A program made the position numbers and the translations under genes. Source: an uncultured Oscillibacter sp. (GTDB lineage: Bacteria > Bacillota > Clostridia > Oscillospirales > Oscillospiraceae). From it: a stretch of 54,287 nucleotides of DNA. The notes under the pieces were generated by a model, which saw nothing but the letters and a program-made list of their open reading frames with translations, ran no database searches and was not told the DNA's origin. Where the stretch lies: assembly GCA_910583695.1 (NCBI GenBank), contig CAJTZL010000013.1, positions 1 through 54,287 on the forward strand. The letters run 5' to 3'. Position 1 is the first letter of the stretch, and each line of letters begins with the position of its first letter. Positions 38,948 through 46,128 of the stretch are shown here, one piece after another.

Positions 38948-40205
38948 ACGCCGTCAGGCGGCCCAGGGTCCGGGGGGTGCACACCGCCGTCACGTCGATG
39001 GTTTCCCCGTACTCCACCTTCTCCACCTTGGCCTCTTTATAGAGGGTGTCCAGCAGACCCCCCTGGTCGTAGGGCAGGTGTACCGTCACCCGCCGGGCCC
39101 CCTTGTCCAGCCGCCGGGCAATCATCTCCAGCAGCTTGTCCACCCCTGTGCCGCTTCTGGCGGAGATGGCGCAGATGTCCTCCCCGTGGGGCATGATCTC
39201 CCCCGGGGGCAGGAGGTCGGCTTTGTTGAACACGTCGATGCGGGGCAGCTCCCCCGCCCCCAGCTCCAGAATCAGCTCCTCCACCACCTGGGCCTGTCCC
39301 TGCCAGTCCGGGCTGGACACGTCCACCACATGGAGCAGAAGGTCCGCGTACTCCAGCTCCTCCAGGGTGGCCTTGAAGGCCTCCACCAGCTGGTGGGGGA
39401 GCTTGCGGATGAAGCCCACGGTGTCGCTGAGAACCACGTCGGTGGTGTCGCAGACGTGGAGGAGGCGGCTGGTGGTGTCCAGGGTGTCGAACAGCCGGTT
39501 GTTGGCGGGGATGCCCGCCCCGGTGAGCTGGTTCAGCAGCGTGGATTTCCCGGCGTTGGTGTAGCCCACCAGGGCCACCACGGGAATTTCGTTCTTCCGC
39601 CGCTGGCGGCGCTGGGTGTTCCGTACCCGGCGCACGTCCTCCAGGTCCTCCCGGAGCTTGTCGATCTTCCGGTGAATGTGCCGCCGGTCGGTTTCCAGCT
39701 GGGTTTCGCCCGGCCCCTTGGAGCCGATGGGCCCGCTGCCGCTGGTGCCCGCCTGACGCTCCAGGTGAGTCCACATGCCCGTAAGGCGGGGCAGCAGATA
39801 CTGGTATTGGGCCAGCTCCACCTGGAGCCGTCCCTCCCGAGTCCGGGCCCGCTGGGCGAAAATGTCCAGAATCAACCCGCAGCGATCCAGCACCTGGACC
39901 CCCAGCAGCTCCGTCAGCACCCGGAGCTGGGAGGGGGAGAGGTCGTTGTCAAAGATGACCATGGTTGCCTCGGTGTTCTCGCAGTAGAGCTTCACCTCAG
40001 CGCACTTGCCCTCGCCGATGAAGGTCCGGGGGTCCGGGCTGTTCCGGTTTTGCAGGACCATGCCCACGGTCTCCCCTCCGGCGGTTTCCACCAGGGCGGA
40101 GAGCTCCTCCAGCGTATCCTCATCGGCGTTCTGGTCTCGCTTCAGCACGGGGGAGTTCAGGCCCACCAGTACCACTTTGTCTCGAATCTTGTCTGTCTCT
40201 TGCAT
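38934..40205 (-). CDS. hflX: GTPase HflX
   Basis: The 423-residue protein has the HflX N-terminal domain (TFIGEGKCAEVKLYCENTEATMVIFDNDLSPSQLR), the signature GPIGSKGPGETQLETDRR, and the GTPase domain with ALVGYTNAGKSTLLNQLT (G1), DTVGFIRKLPHQLVEAF (G3) and FNKADL (G4). HflX binds ribosomes and splits or rescues stalled ones under stress, including antibiotic stress. ATG 40205 begins MQETDKIRDKVVLVG with AAGGAG before it. The upstream frame extension is spurious. Confidence 0.95.
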   Translation of the reverse strand: MQETDKIRDKVVLVGLNSPVLKRDQNADEDTLEELSALVETAGGETVGMVLQNRNSPDPRTFIGEGKCAEVKLYCENTEATMVIFDNDLSPSQLRVLTELLGVQVLDRCGLILDIFAQRARTREGRLQVELAQYQYLLPRLTGMWTHLERQAGTSGSGPIGSKGPGETQLETDRRHIHRKIDKLREDLEDVRRVRNTQRRQRRKNEIPVVALVGYTNAGKSTLLNQLTGAGIPANNRLFDTLDTTSRLLHVCDTTDVVLSDTVGFIRKLPHQLVEAFKATLEELEYADLLLHVVDVSSPDWQGQAQVVEELILELGAGELPRIDVFNKADLLPPGEIMPHGEDICAISARSGTGVDKLLEMIARRLDKGARRVTVHLPYDQGGLLDTLYKEAKVEKVEYGETIDVTAVCTPRTLGRLTAFMDG

Positions 40206-40288
40206 AGCACTCCTTGTTGATCTGCCGGGGCCGGGCTCTGCCCCGGCCCGTTTTTTCAGGCGCGCCCCTCCGGCGGAGCGGCCGCTCC

Positions 40289-40807
40289 CTACAGGGCGGA
40301 GTACGCCTCCACAATCTCGCCGGTGTAGATCCGGTGCCAGCCTCCCTTGGCCCCATAGCTGGGGAGAATCTTCTCCTCCCCGGCGGGGAGCACACAGGCG
40401 GGGTCCAGGTCCTGGGCGTAGAGGGTCCGGCACACCAGCACCAGCTCCGCCTCCTCAAAGAAGGGGGCTCCGCCCGCGCCGGTGCGGACCGTCAGGCCGC
40501 ACTCCTTGATTTTGTCCATGTCCCGACCGCTCTTCGTGCCGCAGAGGGCCATGACGTTTTGCATGTTCTTCGGCAGGACGGAGACGGTGAAGTACTCCTG
40601 CTCCTCCATAAACGAATAGGTATACCGCTCCGGCCGCACGTAGACCGTGCAGGTTTGCAGGCCCCAAAGCCGTCCCGCCTGACACCAGCCGATGGTCATG
40701 GTGTTGCAGCGGTCCGCCGTTCCGGCGGTGAGCAGGGCGTTTTCCGCCCCCAGGGCCGGGAGAAGCTCCCGAACAACGGCCTGGGAGCCGGTGAGATGTA
40801 AGCGCAT
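40289..40807 (-). CDS. Flavin reductase-like FMN-binding protein
   Basis: The 172-residue protein belongs to the flavin-reductase-like/FMN-binding split barrel family: ENALLTAGTADRCNTMTIGWCQAG, GLQTCTVYVRPERYTYSFMEEQEYFTVSVL and the CGTKSGRDMDKIKECGL segment typical of clostridial members. It probably binds FMN and transfers electrons or reduces free flavin. ATG 40807 has AAAGGAG upstream. A monocistronic layout is likely. The partner is unknown. Confidence 0.87.
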   Translation of the reverse strand: MRLHLTGSQAVVRELLPALGAENALLTAGTADRCNTMTIGWCQAGRLWGLQTCTVYVRPERYTYSFMEEQEYFTVSVLPKNMQNVMALCGTKSGRDMDKIKECGLTVRTGAGGAPFFEEAELVLVCRTLYAQDLDPACVLPAGEEKILPSYGAKGGWHRIYTGEIVEAYSAL

Positions 40808-40886
40808 GGCGGAGGACTCCTTTCTATGATTCACTGGTTCCAGTATATGCATTTTCCGGAAAAACGCAACGGGAAATTTCGGGCCG

Positions 40887-41510
40887 TCACAGGTGCAGGG
40901 CCCGGATTTCCTCCTGGAGGTTCTCCAAAAACCGGGCGGCGTGGCCGCCGTCCATCTGGGTGTGGTGGAACTGGAAGGAGACGGGCAGGGACGCCCGCCC
41001 CAGCTTCTTCCGGTACCTCCCCCAGACCAGGAAGGGGTTGTTGTAGCATCCGGCGTAGATGTTCACCGCCCCGTCGATCTCCGTCTGGGGCAGGGCGGAG
41101 GCCCCGATGACCATATAGTCGCCGTTCAAATCATACGGCGCGCCGCTCTCCCGCACCCGGGCGGTGAGGGCCAGATAGTCCCAGCGGAATTGGTCCAGGC
41201 TCTCGGAAAAGGGGACGTCGCAGGCGGCAATGCCCCCGTCCTCCAGCGCCGTTATGGTGCTGACCGCCAGATTTCCGTAGCGGATCAGCTTGTCTCCCAC
41301 CGGGAGGGTGTAAAACTCCTCCACCCGGGAGGCGGCCTTTCCGATACACCAACAGAACAGCAGGTTGAATTTCAGGTCTCCCCGCCGGCTCAGCCGCACC
41401 GGCCGGGTGACGTCCAGGGTTTTGGTCAGCGTCACCATGGGCATGGGGGCCTTCATCCACAGTTCAAAGGCCCCCGCCCGGCTTGTCTGTTTCGGGTCCA
41501 GTTCTTCCAT
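40887..41510 (-). CDS. Chloramphenicol acetyltransferase (CatA)-like protein
   Basis: The 207-residue protein has the CAT fold, with the active site histidine in FQFHHTQMDGGHAARFLENLQ (the HHxxxDG motif) and the trimer-forming NIYAGCYNNPFLVWGRY strand near it. Length is close to classical CatA (about 215). Many chromosomal CAT-like proteins act on other acceptors, so resistance cannot be assumed. A GGAGGAACC lies before the ATG. It is the second acetyltransferase in the window related to chloramphenicol resistance, but of an unrelated fold to the first (3664-4302). Confidence 0.85.
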   Translation of the reverse strand: MEELDPKQTSRAGAFELWMKAPMPMVTLTKTLDVTRPVRLSRRGDLKFNLLFCWCIGKAASRVEEFYTLPVGDKLIRYGNLAVSTITALEDGGIAACDVPFSESLDQFRWDYLALTARVRESGAPYDLNGDYMVIGASALPQTEIDGAVNIYAGCYNNPFLVWGRYRKKLGRASLPVSFQFHHTQMDGGHAARFLENLQEEIRALHL

Positions 41511-41564
41511 GGTTCCTCCTTGATAAAACGCATCCCCATAGGTTGCAGCGAGAAGCTCTCCGTT

Positions 41565-42023
41565 TTACGGCTCCCTGTGGATATACAGCCTTGACAGCCC
41601 CGGTTCCCCATCTCCCTGGACCATGCAGAAAAACTCCCAGCCATAGCGCTCGTAAAAGGCGGTATGATCCGTTACAAGATATAGGGTATCCAGTCCCCTG
41701 GCGCGCATATCGGCGCAGGCAAAACCCAGCAGAACTCCGGCGATTCCCTCTCCCCGCCGGGCTTCCTCTGTATATACTGCGCAGACATTGGGCGCAAGAT
41801 CCTTTCGGGCGTGGAAATCATTTTCAATGACGCCCAGCCCGCCGATTATTCTGCCGGCCTCCATCGCCACATACCACTGCGGAACGGGTCCTTTTCCTTC
41901 CAGGCACGCTTCCATACTGTCCAGATAGGCGGTCAGGGGGACTCCCCATTTTTCATGGAACCACTGTGCCGCCATCGCTTTTATTTCCGGCTTGTCTGTA
42001 AGCCGTATGATCGGATAGTCCAT
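41565..42023 (-). CDS. GNAT-family N-acetyltransferase
   Basis: The 152-residue protein has the GNAT fold with the acetyl-CoA loop VYTEEARRGEGIAGVLLGFACADM and LYLVTDHTAFYERYGWEFFCMV. It starts MDYPIIRLTDKPEIKAMAAQWFHEKWGVP, a form common in clostridial aminoglycoside-like or general acetyltransferases. GGAAACGG is a weak ribosome site. It follows the rpmE terminator region and is on the same strand as rpmE. The acceptor is unknown. Confidence 0.86.
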   Translation of the reverse strand: MDYPIIRLTDKPEIKAMAAQWFHEKWGVPLTAYLDSMEACLEGKGPVPQWYVAMEAGRIIGGLGVIENDFHARKDLAPNVCAVYTEEARRGEGIAGVLLGFACADMRARGLDTLYLVTDHTAFYERYGWEFFCMVQGDGEPGLSRLYIHREP

Positions 42024-42053
42024 CGGCCGTTTCCTTTCCAAAGGTACGCAAAA

Positions 42054-42082
42054 AAGAGCGCGCCGGACTACGGCGCGCTCTT
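42054..42082 (-). terminator. Terminator of rpmE
   Basis: A 12-bp perfect stem (42054-42065 with 42071-42082) has a 5-base loop. On the minus strand it is followed by six T's. It lies 25 bases after the rpmE stop. Confidence 0.9.
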
Positions 42083-42106
42083 CTACTACATGTGACAGTG
42101 TCGGAC

Positions 42107-42310
42107 TCACTTGTCCAGGCCGAACCTCTTGTTGAACTTCGCGACCCGGCCGCCGGTGTCCACCAGCTTCTGCTTGCCGGTGAAGAAGGGGTGACACTTA
42201 GAGCAGACTTCCACCTTGATATCCTTCTTGGTAGAACCTGTCTCAATCACATTACCGCAGGCGCATGTAATCGTAGTCTGCTGATAATTGGGATGGATTC
42301 CTTCCTTCAT
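42107..42310 (-). CDS. rpmE: 50S ribosomal protein L31, zinc-binding type
   Basis: The 67-residue protein starts MKEGIHPNYQQTTITCACGNVIETGSTKKD and contains CSKCHPFFTGKQKLVDTGGRVAKFNKRFG. The zinc-binding cysteines (CAC..., CSKC) are present, so this is the C+ form used in zinc-replete cells. A GTG 12 bases upstream is in frame, but the ATG matches the family's start exactly. The gene stands alone with a strong terminator. Confidence 0.97.
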   Translation of the reverse strand: MKEGIHPNYQQTTITCACGNVIETGSTKKDIKVEVCSKCHPFFTGKQKLVDTGGRVAKFNKRFGLDK

Positions 42311-42438
42311 TGCTCTGTTCACCCCTTTCTAAAACGAAGTGTGCTATAACAGCATTTGTCAGTATAGCACGCCGGTTTTTAAAATGCAAGCCTTTTCTTC
42401 GATTTTGGGAACTTTATTTTTCCGGGTCCCGGGCAGCC

Positions 42439-43482
42439 CTACGCCTGTACGTGCTTCTGGAGAAGGGCCTGAGGCAGGGGCGGCAGCACCCGCTGTTCCA
42501 GATAGATGGCCTTCAGCCGCTTCCCCACCTGCTCCAAACTCCGGGACTCCGCCACGGCCCGCCCGGCGGCGGTGAGGTCCGGCAGGCGCTTGTCCAGAAG
42601 CCCGGATACGATTCGTTGAAATTCATCGTCATTCGACGCTTTGTATACCGTTTCCCCATTTTCCAGCCAGCCGCCGTAGACCGGGATATCCCGCAGCACC
42701 GTGGGCACGCCACAGGCCAGGGCCTCCAGCACCACGATGCCCTCCGTCTCCTCGTGGCTGAGGAAGGCGAACACGTCCGCCCCCTGGTAGGCCTCCCGCA
42801 GCTCCTCCCGGCCCACGAAGCCGGGAAAGATCACGTTGCCCGGGGCGCTCTCCATGGCCCGGACAATCTCCTGGGGAATCAGCTTGGGATTCGTCCAGCC
42901 GAACCAGAGGAATCTGGCCTCCGGCGTCCGCCGGGCCAGCTCCAGAAATTCGGGAAGGCCCTTCCGGGCGATGGTGTGGCCCACGGAGACCACTACCTTC
43001 TCCTCCTCCCCCAGCCCGTACCGGGCTCGGAGGGCGGCCCGGGCCGCGGGGTCCGGCTTGAAAAATTCCGTGTCCACGCCGTTGGAGATGCTGTACACCG
43101 GCTTTTTCAGGCCATAGCTCTCCAGCAGCTGCCGGGAGTACTCCGTGGGCGTCAGCACCACATCCCCCAGGCCGTAGCAGAAGGTGATCCACCGCTTGAA
43201 CAGGGGCGCCAGGGCGTTGGAGCCCTTGAAGGAGGAGCGGAAGTCCTCCATGGTGGAGTGTCCGTACCAGACCACCTTTCTGCCCCGGAGTCTGGCCCCC
43301 AGGGCGGCGAAGACGGAATCCGGCAAGATGGTGTTCACATGGACGGCGGCGGCGTCCGCCGTCCAGCGGTCCGTCGTGCCCACGCCGGAGCGCCGGAGGC
43401 ACTCCCGCTGATGGCGGATGGCCTGTCCCACGCCGCTGCGGCCCACGAGCTTTTCGCCGCCGCTGTAAATATAAATACGCAT
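42439..43482 (-). CDS. GT4 glycosyltransferase, probable glycolipid synthesis
   Basis: The 347-residue protein is a GT-B type family 4 glycosyltransferase: GGEKLVGRSGVGQAIRHQ at the N-terminus, VYSISNGVDTEFFKPD, VSVGHTIARKGLPEFLELA and the donor-binding FLSHEETEGIVVLEALACGVPTV with the EX7E pattern. It probably adds the second sugar to diacylglycerol glycolipid (as CpoA/LafB do), because a first-sugar-type GT4 and a TVP38-family membrane protein lie upstream on the same strand. ATG 43482 has AAGGAGG in front. Substrate is inferred from context. Confidence 0.88.
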   Translation of the reverse strand: MRIYIYSGGEKLVGRSGVGQAIRHQRECLRRSGVGTTDRWTADAAAVHVNTILPDSVFAALGARLRGRKVVWYGHSTMEDFRSSFKGSNALAPLFKRWITFCYGLGDVVLTPTEYSRQLLESYGLKKPVYSISNGVDTEFFKPDPAARAALRARYGLGEEEKVVVSVGHTIARKGLPEFLELARRTPEARFLWFGWTNPKLIPQEIVRAMESAPGNVIFPGFVGREELREAYQGADVFAFLSHEETEGIVVLEALACGVPTVLRDIPVYGGWLENGETVYKASNDDEFQRIVSGLLDKRLPDLTAAGRAVAESRSLEQVGKRLKAIYLEQRVLPPLPQALLQKHVQA

Positions 43483-43700
43483 ACAGCCTCCTTGCCCCAG
43501 TGGTTTGAGCCTGTGTCCGCCTCTGGGCGCAGGACTTCCGCCGGCTGGTGCGCCGCAGTTTTCCGGCCTGCGGCCCGCCTGTTTTTGATGATGGGCTCCC
43601 GATTTTGGGCACACAAATCCAAGCGGACGGGTTGTCCGCTTTTTTGAGGATTATTAAGATTGTTCCGCAAAAGCCGCCGTTTTATGACGGCATTCTTTTT

Positions 43701-44297
43701 TTAAAATCCCGGGAAGAGCACCTTCCAGAGGGCCGCCAGCCCCATGCTGTACAGGGCGATGTTGAAGGGCTTCCCCAGGAGGATGATGGCGGTGTAGCGC
43801 TTCCAGGTCATGCTGGTGGTACCCGCCAGATAGCAGAGGAAGTCGTCCGGGGCGATGGGCAGGAAGATGGACCAGAAAAAGAGCTTGGCGAAGCGGTCCC
43901 GCTTCTCGGTCCAGGCGTCGTACTTTTCAATGGTCTTCTCGGAGAACAGCAGGTACAGCAGGGGTCGCCCGCAGTTCTTCGCCACGGCAAAGGCCAGGAG
44001 GGAGCCGATGCAGATGCCAACATAGTTGTAGGTAAATCCCCAGATGGGTCCGAAGAGGACCACCCCCACCAGGCACCCCAGTCCGCCCGGCAGAACGGGC
44101 ACCACCACCTGCACCGCCTGGAAGACGGTGAACAGCAGAGCCCCGGCGAAGCCCCATCTCGTCACCAGCTCCTGAAGCCTTTCCTGGGACGTCAGCACTC
44201 CCGTCTGCCAGCCCCATACGGCCACAGCCACGCAGATGGCAAATCCAGCCAGAGACGCCGCCTGGAGCGCCCGCTTTTCAATGGGTGCGGTCTTCAT
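43701..44297 (-). CDS. TVP38/TMEM64-family membrane protein
   Basis: The 198-residue protein has about five membrane helices and the SNARE-associated/VTT domain pattern: ALLFTVFQAVQVVVPVLPGGLGCLVGVVLFG, CIGSLLAFAVAKNCGRPLL, and LFFWSIFLPIAPDDFLCYLAGTTSMTWKRY. TVP38/DedA-type proteins move or flip lipids across membranes. It overlaps the end of the upstream GT4 gene by 4 bases (ATGA), so the two are coupled. With two glycosyltransferases nearby, a role in transferring glycolipid or its precursors is likely. Confidence 0.9.
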   Translation of the reverse strand: MKTAPIEKRALQAASLAGFAICVAVAVWGWQTGVLTSQERLQELVTRWGFAGALLFTVFQAVQVVVPVLPGGLGCLVGVVLFGPIWGFTYNYVGICIGSLLAFAVAKNCGRPLLYLLFSEKTIEKYDAWTEKRDRFAKLFFWSIFLPIAPDDFLCYLAGTTSMTWKRYTAIILLGKPFNIALYSMGLAALWKVLFPGF

Positions 44298-45466
44298 GCC
44301 GGTATCCTCCTCAGTGCGCCACGTTCCATCTGCTCCAGATAAATGGCCTCCACCCGCTCCGCAAAGCGCTGGGCGGAGTACTCCTCCCCGGTCGCCCGGG
44401 CACTGCGGGCCAGGGACTCCCTGTACTGGGGATGGGCCAGGAACTCCTCCAGCCGCTGGCGGAACTCCGCCTCACTGTGGTACTGCCAGCCGTTCTCCCC
44501 GTCCCGGACCACGCCCAGGAGGCAGGGGTCCGCCCGGCAGAGCACCGGAACTCCCGCCGCCAGGGCCTCGGCATAGGTGAGGCCCTGGGTCTCGCTGGTG
44601 GAGGCGCTGACGAACAGGTCCCCCAGCTGATACCAGTCCGCCACCTGCTCCGCCGGGACCATGCCGGCGAAGATCACGTCCGGGGCGGCCAGGCCCAGGC
44701 CCTGGGCCACGCCCTCTAAGCGCTTGCGGTCCGGACCATCTCCCACCAGGAGCAGGGTCACGCCCCCCGGGCCCATGTTGGCCCGGAAGCGCAGGAGTTC
44801 GTCCACCCGCTTCTCCTCGGCAAGCCGCCCCACGAAAACCAGCACCGTCCGGTCCTGGGGAATGTCCAGGCTGGCCCGGAGCACCGCGCTCCGCAGGGGG
44901 TCCGGCTCGTTCCGGAAGCGCCGCAGGTCGATGCCGGAGGGCACCACAAAGACGGGCTTCTGCACGCCGTAGCCCTGAAGGAGCAGCCGCACCTTCCCGG
45001 TGGGGGCGATGAGGCAGTCCGTGTGGGAGGCGGCCCAGCGGGTGAAGACGGCGGCGGCCTTCCTGCCGAAATGGACGCTGGGGGAGAAATAGTGGGTGTA
45101 GTCCTCATACACCGTGTGATAGGTGTGAACCAGGGGAATGTTCAATTCCTCCGCAATGCGCCGGGCCAGGAAGAAGGTGGAGAACTCACACTGGGAATGG
45201 ACCACGTCGGGCCCCCACTCCACGATCTCCCGGACCCACTTCCCCGCCAGGGCGGTGCGGAGCCGCGCGCCGGGGTAGATGAGCCCCGCCGCCACGGAGC
45301 CCAAGCAGGTCACGCCGTCCCGCTTGCAGGAGCGGCGGTTCTGGGAGAGGGTCAGGACCCGGACCTCATGGCCCCGGGCCTCCAACTCCCGGCGGAGATT
45401 TTTCACCGAGGTGACAACGCCGTTCACCGCGGGAAGGTACCAGTCGGATGTAATCAGAATTTTCAT
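44294..45466 (-). CDS. GT4 glycosyltransferase (diacylglycerol glucosyltransferase-like)
   Basis: The 390-residue protein begins MKILITSDWYLPAVNGVVTSVKNLRRELEARGHEV, with HTYHTVYEDYTHYF, VVPSGIDLRRF, LVFVGRLAEEKRVDELL and FVSASTSETQGLTYAEALAAGVPVL (EX7E donor motif). This is the pattern of 1,2-diacylglycerol 3-glucosyltransferases that make the membrane glycolipid used as an anchor for lipoteichoic acid. It is the first gene of the GT4-TVP38-(GT4) group. A promoter with an inverted repeat lies upstream. Confidence 0.9.
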   Translation of the reverse strand: MKILITSDWYLPAVNGVVTSVKNLRRELEARGHEVRVLTLSQNRRSCKRDGVTCLGSVAAGLIYPGARLRTALAGKWVREIVEWGPDVVHSQCEFSTFFLARRIAEELNIPLVHTYHTVYEDYTHYFSPSVHFGRKAAAVFTRWAASHTDCLIAPTGKVRLLLQGYGVQKPVFVVPSGIDLRRFRNEPDPLRSAVLRASLDIPQDRTVLVFVGRLAEEKRVDELLRFRANMGPGGVTLLLVGDGPDRKRLEGVAQGLGLAAPDVIFAGMVPAEQVADWYQLGDLFVSASTSETQGLTYAEALAAGVPVLCRADPCLLGVVRDGENGWQYHSEAEFRQRLEEFLAHPQYRESLARSARATGEEYSAQRFAERVEAIYLEQMERGALRRIPA

Positions 45467-45565
45467 GACAGACCTCGCTTCTCACTTCTCAAATATATTA
45501 CGGGACAGCCGGAGGGGATTCTTCACATTCCTGAAAAATTTTCCTCCTTGTGTGATTGTACTATC

Positions 45566-45603
45566 GTATTAGAAATAATAATACAGTTAATACAGCTTGT
45601 CAA
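45566..45603 (-). promoter_or_regulatory. Glycolipid gene promoter with inverted repeat
   Basis: On the minus strand, TTGACA (45598-45603) and TATTAT (45575-45580) are 17 bases apart. GTATTA (45566-45571) and TAATAC (45579-45584) form an inverted repeat with a 7-base spacer, and another TAATAC lies at 45588-45593. The arrangement overlaps the -10 and suggests an operator. Confidence 0.6.
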
Positions 45604-45757
45604 GCCTCTGGAAAAATATTTTTCGGGATGGGACGTTTGCCGGGAGATGAAAAACCGCCCTGTCCCAATTGACAAAGCGGCGGGTCTGGGTATAATGAAG
45701 ATAGAAGGGCGCTGCCGCATGACGGTCAGCTCTGATCCGTCAAATCGTGATTTTCAC

Positions 45758-45790
45758 GTTGACCGTTCGGGAGCCAGCCGAGCGGTCAAC
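45758..45790 (-). terminator. Hairpin after the 30-residue peptide gene
   Basis: GTTGACCG (45758-45765) pairs with CGGTCAAC (45783-45790), with TCGG/CCGA inside. It covers the stop codon of the peptide. The leader of the same transcript (45906-45913) carries GGTTGACC, which could compete for one arm. There is no long T run. Confidence 0.5.
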
Positions 45791-45878
45791 ACGCTTTTGG
45801 GGCTATGTACGCCAGCAGCAAAGCCGCCGCCAGTGACACCGCATAGCGCAGGACATTCATCCAGCGCCCGTTTCCCAT
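45786..45878 (-). CDS. 30-residue hydrophobic peptide, type I toxin-like
   Basis: The minus-strand frame encodes MGNGRWMNVLRYAVSLAAAL followed by LLAYIAPKAC. A basic start leads into one membrane helix, the layout of small membrane-active toxins. AAGGGGGG (45887-45894) is a strong ribosome site but lies inside a CCCTT-GCG-AAGGG hairpin. A clear promoter, an about 60-base leader and a downstream hairpin show a self-contained gene. I see no evident antisense RNA promoter, so calling it a toxin is inference. Confidence 0.55.
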   Translation of the reverse strand: MGNGRWMNVLRYAVSLAAALLLAYIAPKAC

Positions 45879-45946
45879 CCGCCTCACCCCCCTTCGCAAG
45901 GGAGTGGTCAACCGCCTTTTTATGCAACAGCGTCCTTCTGCATGTC

Positions 45947-45975
45947 AGCATAGCACCGGCGCCGTATGTTGTCAA
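45947..45975 (-). promoter_or_regulatory. Promoter of the 30-residue peptide gene
   Basis: On the minus strand, TTGACA (45970-45975) and TATGCT (45947-45952) are 17 bases apart. No other gene lies downstream until the glycolipid operon, so this promoter must serve the peptide transcript. Confidence 0.75.
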
Positions 45976-46076
45976 ATTCCGGGCCCCTCAGGGGCTCTTT
46001 TATTCTGCCATCATACCGGAGAAATCTGTCCAGCCCCTTTCAGAAATCTAACAGTTTTGAAAGAATGCCGGAAAAC

Positions 46077-46116
46077 CGGGCCCCTCCGGCGGGTTGACGC
46101 CTGCCGGAGGGGCCCG
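46077..46116 (-). terminator. Terminator of the BceAB-type operon
   Basis: CGGGCCCCTCCGGC (46077-46090) pairs perfectly with 46103-46116 around a 12-base loop. On the minus strand a GGTTTTCC follows. It lies 13 bases after the permease stop. Confidence 0.8.
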
Positions 46117-46128
46117 AAAGGAGAGGGC

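Noticed and set aside
40224..40247. GC hairpin with a T run on the plus strand upstream of hflX
   Set aside because: The T run is on the strand without a gene ending there; the flanking genes run the other way, so it is not a supported terminator.
3664..41510. Calling the CatB-like and CatA-like proteins chloramphenicol-resistance genes
   Set aside because: Both have the family motifs, but chromosomal members often act on other substrates; no mobile context or known resistance allele can be shown from sequence alone.
43621..43645. GCGGAC/GTCCGC hairpin with T run between two glycosyltransferase-region genes
   Set aside because: It would stop plus-strand transcription, but no plus-strand gene ends there; it may only be incidental.
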